Part shown: piece by piece, positions 13,369 to 21,961 of the stretch | How the letters are laid out: each line of letters begins with the position of its first letter | How positions within the stretch are numbered: position 1 is the stretch's first letter | From: a virus | DNA: 40,678 nucleotides | Virus record (IMG/VR): IMGVR_UViG_3300018080_000306 | Coordinates: 1 to 40,678 of that record | Strand: one strand, 5' to 3' | The notes under the pieces: generated by a model | Told to the model about the DNA's origin: nothing | Seen by the model: the letters and a program-made list of their open reading frames with translations, nothing else | Database searches by the model: none | Program-made: the position numbers and the translations under genes

Positions 13369-14259
13369 TCAAATTTCAGATGAGTAGGTTGCTATCCGAT
13401 TCAGTGTCATCTCGCTGTAATCCATTCCTGTGCGCCATCGACCGATTATCAAAACACATCGTTCGCCTTCAATCGTCGTCTCGATGTCAGTATAACTGAC
13501 TATCTCGATAAGCGGCTGTGTCAGGCTATAGTAGTAATAGGTCAATTTATGGTTCGCGTGACCATACGTCGCGTTATACTGATCCTCGATCCACTGCCAC
13601 CATTGTCCAAACTCGACTTTTTGGAGATAGAACTTATTATGGATCGCACCATAGAATCTTGTATATTCTGTTTTCTGCCAGCGCCGGTATCGATGAGTGA
13701 CTCTGCCGGCGCCGGTTATCGTCCATTCCTCGCTATAGGATGTCGGATAATTCTTTCCGTTCTGCACACCGAAGAATTTATCTTTCTGCGCCCATGCATA
13801 AAACAATCCGTAGATTGATACTCTTCCGGCCGCGCCGGCCGGGATCGGATCGACCGTAATTCCGAAGCGGAAGTATCTGTATTTTTTATATGAAAATTCA
13901 GGCTCTTTCGTAATCGTATAATTCGGGTCCGTCCCGGTCTTGCTTGTTTTCATCTGAACGTCATAATCTGTATAGAATTTTTCTCCGGAGAATTGCATAT
14001 TCCGGTTTAGATCGGCTGGATTCATCAACAGACCGGCGTCCGATCTCGGCGCTATAATATCAGTGATCAGAATCGTACTATACGCAGGAATATCACTGTC
14101 ACCGGTGTTTGATACATGGACGACTGTATGATCGCTTGAAATGTCTGGAATATTAAATCCGGATAACTGTCGCCTCTTTATATCGGCAGCCAGGTCTCGG
14201 ACGGCGTTCCATTCGGTGGCTTTGATTTTACTGAGTGAATCACCTGGTTGTACTGGCAT
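13369..14259 (-). CDS. virion-associated protein, distal tail cluster (member 1 of 3)
   Basis: 296 residues. The N-terminus MPVQPGDSLSKIKATEWNAV is typical of helical attachment segments in phage minor structural proteins, followed by HTVVHVSNTGDSDIPAYSTI and, near residues 156-172, IPAGAAGRVSIYGLFYAW. The rest is aromatic and beta-rich (LTYYYYSLTQPLIEIVSYTD). From memory, similar 'N-terminal helix plus beta domain' proteins occur after tail genes in environmental phages. The ATG overlaps the TAA of the beta-helix gene before it (TAATG). Confidence 0.6.
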   Translation of the reverse strand: MPVQPGDSLSKIKATEWNAVRDLAADIKRRQLSGFNIPDISSDHTVVHVSNTGDSDIPAYSTILITDIIAPRSDAGLLMNPADLNRNMQFSGEKFYTDYDVQMKTSKTGTDPNYTITKEPEFSYKKYRYFRFGITVDPIPAGAAGRVSIYGLFYAWAQKDKFFGVQNGKNYPTSYSEEWTITGAGRVTHRYRRWQKTEYTRFYGAIHNKFYLQKVEFGQWWQWIEDQYNATYGHANHKLTYYYYSLTQPLIEIVSYTDIETTIEGERCVLIIGRWRTGMDYSEMTLNRIATYSSEI

Positions 14260-15524
14260 TAATTAAAAACCCATTCGAGCGGTCCTTTGATGTGCGTCGT
14301 CGTCGGATTGAAACATCCGCGATATGGTGTAACAATTGAGTAGTCTTCGGTCGCCGCATAAAAGTACGCATCATCAATGTCGCAGTCGTCAACACGGTGC
14401 GACAGGTCCAGGATACCACCGTGGATCAACAGTCCGCTTATCTCCTGCGTCGGGCTGTCATTGTCAACGTATGCTCTCCCGCCCCACATTATCAGACTGC
14501 TGACCTCTCCTGTGCCGAGGATCGTTAACGTTCCGCCATAATTTACGAAATCATAATTCGTGGCTTCCTCGACCGTCAGTTTACAGCCATAGTTCTCGAC
14601 GTCTCCGGCCGTCAGCGTCGTCCCCGCGTCCAGGTAGATTTCGCCTCGACCGTTCGCTGACGTACAATTAACGTTTGAAAGTGTTCCGTCGATCACGGTG
14701 ATCCCGCCTGGACAATCGGTGACCTGGAGAATTCCGGTCATGGTGTCGATATTGACGGCGCGCCACCGGTCCGACCGGCTCCTGGGTGCGGTCCCATACA
14801 CATAGACGTCGGCGCTGCTCCCCGAACAACGGAGGTTCAGGAGCGGACTCCCGTTGCCGGCTCCCTGACCGATATACCATTCGTCGTCCGTCTTGATCGG
14901 AGGGAGATGCTCCCTGTAATCCGCGATAGATGTATCGCCGGCTGATCCATCGGCCGCCGTCGTGAACCAGTACGGATTGATCCCGAAGTTCCCGGTAAAG
15001 GATTTATAGATGAATATCTCGTCGACGAGCGCGATACTTCCATCCATCCCCCAACAGATGCCTTCGTTCGTATTCCCGATAAATATCTGGTCCCCGGTCG
15101 TCGGCAGGCTGCCTTCCGCCCAATTCAGAGTATTGTCATAAAAATTCGGGCCATCGGCGTCGATAGCCGTCCACCAAACTATCGAGTCCCATGCCAGTGT
15201 CCCGGAGTTGTAATAATAAATATCACAATCGAACGGGACGCCTGATACTTTTCCGGTCGCGATGAATTGGATGTAGTCGGTCCCGCCGCTTGAGTATTCG
15301 TTCGACGACCAGTCTATCGCGGAAAAATACGGATGGATGCTCCCGCCGACGCGCGTGATGAAATTGTTAACGGCATCCTCGAACGTCGTGCCGGCGCCAC
15401 CGTCGATAGTTATCCCACCGATGATCGCTCTGATTTCCGTGTACGTCGTCCCGGTCTTGTCCAGACCTGTCGTCGTGTATTCCTGCGTTATTTTTTCCGC
15501 GATGGGTTTCCAGGTTTTCGACAT
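14259..15524 (-). CDS. beta-helix tail protein, paralogue B
   Basis: 421 residues from the ATG that overlaps the previous TAA (TAATG, with GAAAGG before it); a longer frame from 15566 lies inside the preceding gene. The protein is a likely right-handed beta-helix: many short strands with G, N, D turns (YGCKLTVEEATNYDFVNYGG). It is paralogous to the gene before it: NWAEGSLPTTGDQIFIG, CWGMD, FTGNFGI, SSADVYVYGTAPRS and DCPGGI each have a counterpart in order. Such proteins are tail spikes or fibres that bind or cut surface sugars. No catalytic site can be assigned by eye. Confidence 0.7.
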   Translation of the reverse strand: MSKTWKPIAEKITQEYTTTGLDKTGTTYTEIRAIIGGITIDGGAGTTFEDAVNNFITRVGGSIHPYFSAIDWSSNEYSSGGTDYIQFIATGKVSGVPFDCDIYYYNSGTLAWDSIVWWTAIDADGPNFYDNTLNWAEGSLPTTGDQIFIGNTNEGICWGMDGSIALVDEIFIYKSFTGNFGINPYWFTTAADGSAGDTSIADYREHLPPIKTDDEWYIGQGAGNGSPLLNLRCSGSSADVYVYGTAPRSRSDRWRAVNIDTMTGILQVTDCPGGITVIDGTLSNVNCTSANGRGEIYLDAGTTLTAGDVENYGCKLTVEEATNYDFVNYGGTLTILGTGEVSSLIMWGGRAYVDNDSPTQEISGLLIHGGILDLSHRVDDCDIDDAYFYAATEDYSIVTPYRGCFNPTTTHIKGPLEWVFN

Positions 15525-16849
15525 TATGATGCCTTTCGATTTATCAGACTGATTTTTCCATCCCAATTGATTCCGGTTGTAATCACCAGCATATCGTCCG
15601 GCGCGATAATCTCTCCGCGATTGAGCATATCGCCGACATGAATTTCATCGACCGTCAATGGCTGCGACCGATATGATAAATCTATCCGGCCGCCGTTGAA
15701 GTGCAGGTTATCGACGTCATTGCCCCCGCTGTAATAATTATGGATATATATGTCCCCGCCGTTAGTGTATAAGTCATCGATATCTCCATCGCCTCTGAAT
15801 TCACATATACCACCATCAACGGTCGCCGATGTCATATCGGTCGTCTCTTTGATCAGCGCTCGTCCTTCGCGGTGGACGTATGTCACGATCTTCGTATTTG
15901 ATCCTGTCACGATCCAGGAGTTCCGACCTGTCGGCAGAAATGTCAGTTTCGTAATCGTCCCGCTCTCGTCGGGTACCTCATCGCCAAGACCGACACCACC
16001 AGGGCAGTCCTGGATGAAAATATTGAACGCGTCGGGCATTATACGGACTGCTGGTCGGCCGACGTCGCATGACCTCGCGGCAGTACCGTTGACATAAACT
16101 TCCGGCGACGATCCATTGAAATCGAACATAACGCGCGCACTATCCGCGTTTCCGACTCCCTGCCTGGTACCGATCCGGACGCTTCCATTACATTGACACT
16201 GGAAGTAATTCTGTCGGTATTCGCTCGTATTCGCGTAGACCTGGCGCGCGTCTGGCGTCTTCGCAAAATTCAGATAGTCAAGACCGATCCTTCCCGTGAA
16301 CGTTGCTGATTTTTCAACGCCGGCGAATATCGTCGTTGCAAACTCATCCAGTCCCCAGGCAATATCGACGTCGCTGTCCGCGAAGATGATTGTATCACCC
16401 CCTGTCGGAAGCGTCCCGCCGCTCCAATTCGCCGCGCACCGAACGTCCTGGGGGCTGCTGTTCTCAACGACATCATTGATCGCAAGCGACAACCACGATC
16501 CGGATGATATCTCCGTCTGTCCGGTCGCCTCGAACGGGACGCCGGCGATTCTGGCATGGACCTGGAAAACATCATATAGGTCATCGCCACCGATATCGAC
16601 GCCTGTAATATAAATCGCCTTGAAGTAATCATAGGCCGACTGATTCACGGCGCTTATCAATTCGCGCACCGCTTCGTCGCGCGCGATGGTTGCTGTCGGA
16701 TCACGTCCTTCGACTTCAATGGTGATCCCATTGATCGTCAGCCTGACTGCGCATACCTGGTCCCCGCCGTCAGCATACAGGCTCAGTGCTCCGCTCTGCG
16801 CGTACTGCGCGATGTATGGCGCCTGTCCGGTGTAATATTTGATTGCCAT
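15524..16849 (-). CDS. beta-helix tail protein, paralogue A
   Basis: 441 residues with GGAG before the ATG. The N-terminal 110 residues form a separate beta/alpha region (VRLTINGITIEVEGRDPTAT); from about residue 140 comes NWSGGTLPTGGDTIIFADSD, a common entry motif of beta-helix and autotransporter-like folds, then repeated short strands with glycine-rich turns. It shares at least five ordered motifs with the next gene, so the pair arose by tandem duplication. Likely part of the tail tip or a receptor-binding spike. Confidence 0.7.
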   Translation of the reverse strand: MAIKYYTGQAPYIAQYAQSGALSLYADGGDQVCAVRLTINGITIEVEGRDPTATIARDEAVRELISAVNQSAYDYFKAIYITGVDIGGDDLYDVFQVHARIAGVPFEATGQTEISSGSWLSLAINDVVENSSPQDVRCAANWSGGTLPTGGDTIIFADSDVDIAWGLDEFATTIFAGVEKSATFTGRIGLDYLNFAKTPDARQVYANTSEYRQNYFQCQCNGSVRIGTRQGVGNADSARVMFDFNGSSPEVYVNGTAARSCDVGRPAVRIMPDAFNIFIQDCPGGVGLGDEVPDESGTITKLTFLPTGRNSWIVTGSNTKIVTYVHREGRALIKETTDMTSATVDGGICEFRGDGDIDDLYTNGGDIYIHNYYSGGNDVDNLHFNGGRIDLSYRSQPLTVDEIHVGDMLNRGEIIAPDDMLVITTGINWDGKISLINRKAS

Positions 16850-16864
16850 GTTATTCTCCGAAAA

Positions 16865-17737
16865 TCAATCGCCTGGAAGCCAACTTCCGCCAGGCGTATA
16901 TTGCGAAACTCCGCCGACTTCGAGAATTCCGAAATCGCCGTACTCATAGACGCGTTCAACATAGGCGGCTTTCGGCCGCTTGACAATAAATTCCTTCGCG
17001 TCGTCGATTGCGTCTTCGTACAAAACCCACAGGTAATGCCAACCTTCCTTGTTTGCAACATCGACGTCACCGACCTGGAAATTTGCCTTACTGAAAGACG
17101 CTGCATAATGGAACGTAATATCGTACGCTTCCCCATCGCGGCGCGATCCGCTACAGCCGAGGAATAACACCTCTCCCTTGCTGAACGTCTTGAAGGTTCC
17201 GTTGTTGACGGTCCCGCATATCTGCGCCCATTCTCGAAGCGTTTGCATCGAAACGCTACCGGCAGAGATGATTTTCTGTTCTGAAAATCTAAATGTCGGG
17301 ACGATGATATCAACACCCTGTATGCCGTCCGGCGTAATCCCGATTGCGCCCTTGAAATCAGGCGCATCATTGTCGCCGGCGCCGTATGATCCGACCGTTT
17401 CCAGGCTCTGTGTAATATGTCTGGTCTCGGTCCCGATCTGAAACGCGAACGAATTCGCATCAGAAGACGAAGAACTCAATCCGAGTTCTTTATATTCGAC
17501 TTCGCCGATCCAGCGATAGTTATCAGTCTGACGGATCGACGGTGACTGTTTATAGAGTTGGATATTATTGACGCTGATCTGGCTGGATGTATTGTCTTCA
17601 AGCGCCTGCAGGGCATCCGTTTCGAGATCGGTACCTTCAATAAGATATTCGGTCGTATAAATCGAATCACCACTATCGCTTGCCTGGAATTCGCGCTTCG
17701 AATATTTTTCCGCGACTGTTATAATAATGGTGCTCAT
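16865..17737 (-). CDS. putative distal tail / tail-tip protein
   Basis: 290 residues, directly after the tape measure gene (4-base overlap), where distal tail proteins are encoded. Visible pattern: RHITQSLETV, GITPDGIQGVDIIVPTFRFS, then KGEVLFLGCSGSR, YDITFHYAASFS and GWHYLWVLYED. I recall this order of motifs in unnamed proteins after tape measure genes of environmental siphophages. It probably forms the ring or hub at the tail end to which the beta-helix proteins attach. No enzymatic motif seen. Confidence 0.6.
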   Translation of the reverse strand: MSTIIITVAEKYSKREFQASDSGDSIYTTEYLIEGTDLETDALQALEDNTSSQISVNNIQLYKQSPSIRQTDNYRWIGEVEYKELGLSSSSSDANSFAFQIGTETRHITQSLETVGSYGAGDNDAPDFKGAIGITPDGIQGVDIIVPTFRFSEQKIISAGSVSMQTLREWAQICGTVNNGTFKTFSKGEVLFLGCSGSRRDGEAYDITFHYAASFSKANFQVGDVDVANKEGWHYLWVLYEDAIDDAKEFIVKRPKAAYVERVYEYGDFGILEVGGVSQYTPGGSWLPGD

Positions 17738-20133
17738 GAGAATGTTGCTCCGTTGTTTGTCCTGTTGTTCTTCTTGACCTGCCGGATGATTTCGTTCGTA
17801 TTCTCGGCAGTCTGTTCTGTCGCGACCGCGATACGCTGCTCTGTCGGTCCGCCTGCGAGAGACTGGATCGCTGATATATTGAACGTTCCGAGTGCGGTCA
17901 TTTTCAATTCGTCCGCTTTTATTTTCATTGTCTTCATTATATCATTAAATTTACTGCGGGTTTCCTCTGCGGCCTGCTCGACGGATTTCAGGTCCGGCCG
18001 GTCTGCGCGCTTTTCGTCCGCCTGGCGTTCTTCCTCTCTGCGTCGGTCCGCCTCTGTTCTGGCTTCCTGCGCCTCTTTGATAACGGCCTCCCATCGACGC
18101 TTGGTTTCGATCAGGGCATCTTCTGAATCTTTCTTCTCCTGCTCATAGCGCTTTTTGTTCACGTCGCGTTCCGCCTGGGACGCTGATTTATACGATTCGA
18201 TATCTGTCTGAAGTTCGTTCTCCAGTTGCTTGTTCTTCTGGTCGCGCTGCCGGTCTATAAGGATATTTTCCTGATCGGCCGCTTTGCGGATCGCTTTGTT
18301 TTCTTTTTCGACTCGAGTCTCGATTTGTCGGACGGCCGCGTCGCGCGCTTCCTTATCGGCATCGTTCGCCCACATCAAGATGCGCGTGAAGAGTGATTCC
18401 ACCCAGGCGTTAAGTTTATTCCAGGATTGTCTAAAATCAGCAGTGAACTCATTAAGCGCCATCGCCATACCTGCGATCAACGAATTCCAGGATTGCTGTA
18501 GTTTCGTCCAGACACTTGATCCGATTTTCAAGACGCCATAAATCGCTTTCGTCCAAATGTCGATAAACCATGATTTAAAATCAATCCAATAACCGCGCAG
18601 GAAATTTACGCCACGACTGAATTCCTTTTTCAGCGTCAGCCAGAGTATTCTCGCAGCGAGACCGATGTCTTCGGCAGCCATTGCGTCTTTTATCGCCTGG
18701 AACGCGACGAGTGCGTCTTCCTTCAGTATATCAAATTTCCTGGTAAGCCACCCGATTGCGTCTCCGGCGACTTTCGATATCTGCCCGATAGTCCCGCCCA
18801 TCAGCGTGAACGCTGCTGTCGCGCCCCCTACGGGCAGGATAAGACCGCTCATAAGACCAGCCAGACCGCCGACAAGCGTTCCGACGATCCCTACAATCGA
18901 AGCCAGGCCGCCAAGGGCAACACCAAAAACTCCGATTGAAAATGCGACGCCAACAAGCGCCGATCCAAGCGTCCCAATGACAACGACGCCTTTCGCAATC
19001 TGCTTGATAAGGTCTTTATTTTCCTTCATCCATTTGATCGTTGTCTTGACGATCATTTGGAGACGCTCCGCGTATTGTGAAACGTCAGGAGCCAGTGCTT
19101 CGCCGATAACACGTAATGCCTCAACGCCGGCCTGTTTGATCTTCCCGAACGCAAACGCAATCGTCGCAGCCATTTTGTCGTATGCCTCGCCGGCTTTCCC
19201 GGTCCGCGTCGCTTGATCATTCAGGTCTTTCGTGAAACCTTCCAAATCCCCCAGGGCAGGAAGAACACCTCGCAGCGCTCTTATACTCGGGAACAATTTA
19301 GCGATAGCATCCGGAGGCAGTCCGGCGATATCCTCGAAAACGCCACGTAGTCCGCGCGTCTCAAGCGTGACTGCCGAAAGATTTATACCGAGTTTCGCGG
19401 CTTCTTTTTCTGCTTCTTTCGATGGATTGATGAATGATTTGATTACCGACGCAACAGCAGTCATCGCGTTCTCGGTCTGGACGCCGTTTCGTGTCATAGT
19501 CGAGATAGATGCGCCGAGTTCATCCATCGACAATCCTGCATTCGCCGCGATAGATGAAACCTTGCCGATACTCGGTGCGAGTTCAGCGAACGTCGTCTTT
19601 CCTGCCCTGACTACCTGGAAGAGCCAGTCTGATACGTCTGCGGCGTTCTCGGCATTGATGCCGTATGAATTCAGGATCGTCGTGATCGCGTCAGCAGCGA
19701 CGCCTGTGTCCGTCAGACCGGCTTTCGCGGCGCGTGTCGATACTGCGAGAACGTCCAGTGCCTTCGCCGGCTCTATCGATGCGGACAGAATATCATATAA
19801 TCCTTTTGCCAGCGTTTCAGTTGATTCGCCGAACTCGACAGACATTTGTCGGATTCTGGAATTGAATTCGTCCATATACTTCGATGGCTCATCCAGCATC
19901 GTCGATACCTGCGCCATTTGTTTTTCGAATTCGCTGTATGCCTTGACGCCGGCGATAAACGGGACGCTCATCGCTGCTGATAATTTCAGCATGCTTCGGC
20001 CGATCTGCGAGACGCCGGTAGCAAACCGGCGCATTTGCATAGATGCCTGCTTCAGTCCTGTCGTGAACCGATTCTTCTTGAGAAACAGTTCTATATATGC
20101 TCCGCCTGCTCTGATTGAATTTCCAGCGACCAT
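17734..20133 (-). CDS. tail tape measure protein, TP901 type
   Basis: 799 residues. The N-terminal 330 residues match the TP901-type tape measure core: AYSEFEKQMAQVSTML, SVEFGESTETLAKGLYDILS, AADAITTILNSYGI, a segment with GKTTFAELAPSIGKV and MTRNGVQTENAMTAVASV. Hydrophobic glycine-rich segments lie near residues 385-450 (VVIGTLGSALVGVAFSIGVF), and residues 590-750 are a long charged coiled coil (RRREEERQADEKRADR). At about 0.15 nm per residue the tail would be near 120 nm. The chosen ATG has AAAGGA; gene length and position after the chaperone pair are as expected. Confidence 0.93.
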   Translation of the reverse strand: MVAGNSIRAGGAYIELFLKKNRFTTGLKQASMQMRRFATGVSQIGRSMLKLSAAMSVPFIAGVKAYSEFEKQMAQVSTMLDEPSKYMDEFNSRIRQMSVEFGESTETLAKGLYDILSASIEPAKALDVLAVSTRAAKAGLTDTGVAADAITTILNSYGINAENAADVSDWLFQVVRAGKTTFAELAPSIGKVSSIAANAGLSMDELGASISTMTRNGVQTENAMTAVASVIKSFINPSKEAEKEAAKLGINLSAVTLETRGLRGVFEDIAGLPPDAIAKLFPSIRALRGVLPALGDLEGFTKDLNDQATRTGKAGEAYDKMAATIAFAFGKIKQAGVEALRVIGEALAPDVSQYAERLQMIVKTTIKWMKENKDLIKQIAKGVVVIGTLGSALVGVAFSIGVFGVALGGLASIVGIVGTLVGGLAGLMSGLILPVGGATAAFTLMGGTIGQISKVAGDAIGWLTRKFDILKEDALVAFQAIKDAMAAEDIGLAARILWLTLKKEFSRGVNFLRGYWIDFKSWFIDIWTKAIYGVLKIGSSVWTKLQQSWNSLIAGMAMALNEFTADFRQSWNKLNAWVESLFTRILMWANDADKEARDAAVRQIETRVEKENKAIRKAADQENILIDRQRDQKNKQLENELQTDIESYKSASQAERDVNKKRYEQEKKDSEDALIETKRRWEAVIKEAQEARTEADRRREEERQADEKRADRPDLKSVEQAAEETRSKFNDIMKTMKIKADELKMTALGTFNISAIQSLAGGPTEQRIAVATEQTAENTNEIIRQVKKNNRTNNGATFS

Positions 20134-20145
20134 TCATTTATTCCT

Positions 20146-20829
20146 TTAGATTGATCCGCGAAACATTTTCAACCATTCATTTCGGTTGCGCTTCAGTGCC
20201 GGGTCCAGGAACGGCCGCTTCGGATACGACGCAGTCTTCTTCGTGGACGCTCCTGGTTTCACCTTATATTGACGCGCGATCCGTTTCGCGCGTGAGACCT
20301 GTTTGTCTGTCTTCAGTTTCGTTATCTTCAGGCCACCTGATATGACCTGGACCGGGCCATGTCCGCCAACCTTCAGTTTCCAGTTTGGCTGTCTGACATA
20401 TACTTTTTTCTTTCCGCCTTCTTCGTGTATTCTGGCTGTCTGCGAGTCTCGTCTCAAAAACCCGATAACGACGTTCAGGTCATGTCGGTCAACACCGAAG
20501 AATATACGGTTCCGGATATTGAAACCGCGTGTATGGTAATATGGAGGTGTTCCTTCGGGGGATGCCTTTTCGGATATATTTTCGAGACGACGCTTATAGG
20601 CTTCAGGCTTTATTTTTCCATCGTCCAGTCGTTTCTGCAGTCGGCGTTTCTTGTCTTCCTCGGACGCTGAATATTTCATTGACCGCCGAATATATTGACG
20701 GCCGTGCGATCCGATTTTAGAAAGCACCTTCCGGGCAGCGCTATTCATTCGCGCGATCACCTTCTTGTCATTGAAAAACAAGAAGTCGACTTTCGATCCG
20801 ACCTGGATGCCCTTGATATTAATTGCCAT
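20146..20829 (-). CDS. HK97 gp10-like / minor tail-joining protein
   Basis: 227 residues, strongly basic. An N-terminal helix (KVIARMNSAARKVLSKIGSH) leads to PEGTPPYYHTRG, VVIGFLRRDSQ, ARIHEEGG and a C-terminal YPKRPFLDPALKRNRNEWLK. This order (basic helix, G-x-P-x-Y-x-x-T, HE-x-G, RPF-x-x-PAL) is that of HK97 gp10-like tail completion proteins. These normally lie before the major tail gene; here the gene sits between the chaperone and tape measure, which is unusual. The ATG overlaps the end of the preceding small gene. Confidence 0.65.
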   Translation of the reverse strand: MAINIKGIQVGSKVDFLFFNDKKVIARMNSAARKVLSKIGSHGRQYIRRSMKYSASEEDKKRRLQKRLDDGKIKPEAYKRRLENISEKASPEGTPPYYHTRGFNIRNRIFFGVDRHDLNVVIGFLRRDSQTARIHEEGGKKKVYVRQPNWKLKVGGHGPVQVISGGLKITKLKTDKQVSRAKRIARQYKVKPGASTKKTASYPKRPFLDPALKRNRNEWLKMFRGSI

Positions 20830-21013
20830 CGTACCGTTCCACTTTCGTCTCCTGGCGATCTCGGCTCTCTAAACTCCATTGATATGCAATTGCGGCTGCT
20901 CTGCCTGGGAACAGAAGGGGACGCTGGCTATCGTAAAACAGATTATGCGTCCCCTTCTTAATCCCCGACAACGGTCGACCGGTCTGTCGGTCTTTTATAA
21001 TCCAATATATCAT
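20819..21013 (-). CDS. small protein, unknown
   Basis: 64 residues, basic and aromatic (MIYWIIKDRQTGRPLSGIKK). Its ATG overlaps the TGA of the lipoprotein gene (ATGA) and its end overlaps the next gene, so it is translated by coupling; no separate ribosome binding site is clear. Not recognised. Confidence 0.55.
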   Translation of the reverse strand: MIYWIIKDRQTGRPLSGIKKGTHNLFYDSQRPLLFPGRAAAIAYQWSLESRDRQETKVERYDGN

Positions 21014-21645
21014 GATCTCGTTGCATTCACCAATTGTTTTGCGAAATCCGAAACTCCATGACTCTTGTGTGCATTCTGTAGAAGCAGTTTGAACTTTTCC
21101 TTTTGTTCCGGTGGCAGTTCTTCTCGGAACTGATCGATGGCGCGTATTGTTGCCAGGCTGAAATCATCTTTTTTCCGGACATTCTGCAAAAATCCGCGTA
21201 TGCGATTCCAGATTACTGCTGCTGATCCCAGGCCGCCCAATCCGAGCAGGCTGGTAAGCCATCCATTAACTGTATCTGATTTCTCTGCTTCGATTTTCGT
21301 TTTTTCGAGTTCATCGTTTATCCGTCGTTCGGCTTTGGCGAGTTCATCGATTTTCGATGTGTATCCGTCCGCGACAAGTTGAATTTCGGCCGCTTCTTGA
21401 TCCTTCTTCGCTGCTTCTTCGATTAGTCCTTTATCGGCGAGTTTCTGCGCCTGGTCATTCAGTGCCTTCGCTTTCTGTTCCGCTTCGCGGCGCAGGAGTT
21501 CGAGTTCCCTGCTCATTGATTTAGTGACTTCGAGATTCTTTTCGAGCGTTTCGATCTGTTCTTTTCCAGGTCCGACCAGCCAACATCCTTCGGTAGTGAC
21601 TGCCAGCATTGCGAGCAGCAACCAGTAAAATCGTCTTGACTTCAT
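21010..21645 (-). CDS. lipoprotein-like protein with coiled coil and a second membrane segment
   Basis: 211 residues. The N-terminus KSRR, a hydrophobic run FYWLLLAMLAV and TTEGC21 looks like a lipoprotein signal, although the lipobox is imperfect (T-E-G-C). Residues 30-120 are a charged coiled coil (RELELLRREAEQKAKALNDQ). Residues 127-147 (VNGWLTSLLGLGGLGSAAVIW) are a second membrane segment, followed by about 64 soluble residues. A lipid anchor at one end and a membrane segment at the other is the design of unimolecular spanins, which fuse inner and outer membranes at lysis; the long tail after the second segment does not fit the known ones. Its place inside the tail block is odd. Confidence 0.55.
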   Translation of the reverse strand: MKSRRFYWLLLAMLAVTTEGCWLVGPGKEQIETLEKNLEVTKSMSRELELLRREAEQKAKALNDQAQKLADKGLIEEAAKKDQEAAEIQLVADGYTSKIDELAKAERRINDELEKTKIEAEKSDTVNGWLTSLLGLGGLGSAAVIWNRIRGFLQNVRKKDDFSLATIRAIDQFREELPPEQKEKFKLLLQNAHKSHGVSDFAKQLVNATRS

Positions 21646-21935
21646 TTCCGTAATCCTTTCTCTTGTTCTCTGCGCTTGGCGATTTTTCTTTTCTTGCTCG
21701 CTCGTAGCGCGTTTCCTGGTGCGACGTTTCCGGCGACGAACACGTCTCGGAAAGTTTCTATCGGATAGACTGTCCGTTGTTTCGTCGTTTTACTTGGTTT
21801 GAAATCGTCAGGCGTGAACGGCTTGCTTCGTTTCTTCGTATCGCGATTAATATTTGCCATCAAACACATTATGCTGGATGTCTGCGACCATTCGAATTCG
21901 TTCTTACCGTCCCACATGTATAAAATCTCTCTCAA
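21642..21935 (-). CDS. tail assembly chaperone, downstream (T) frame
   Basis: The listed range is the part from the first possible start (TTG). The same frame is open upstream, and from about 21992 reads YEFCWRLAGIIGIDPRPFTL before the TTG, then REILYMWDG, EWSQTSSIMCLMANINRD and KPFTPDDFKPS. This matches the conserved T portion of tail assembly chaperones (GIDPRPFTLREL...W..TA...A..AN..R). It therefore must be joined to the end of the G frame by a -1 ribosomal shift rather than start alone. The product would be a G-T fusion that helps wrap the tape measure. Confidence 0.75.
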   Translation of the reverse strand: MREILYMWDGKNEFEWSQTSSIMCLMANINRDTKKRSKPFTPDDFKPSKTTKQRTVYPIETFRDVFVAGNVAPGNALRASKKRKIAKRREQEKGLRK

Positions 21936-21961
21936 TGTAAACGGTCTCGGATCAATTCCGA

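Noticed and set aside
19232-20149. Plus-strand ORF of 305 residues
   Set aside because: Shadow of the tape measure gene; serine/alanine-rich with no ribosome binding site and no plus-strand gene context.
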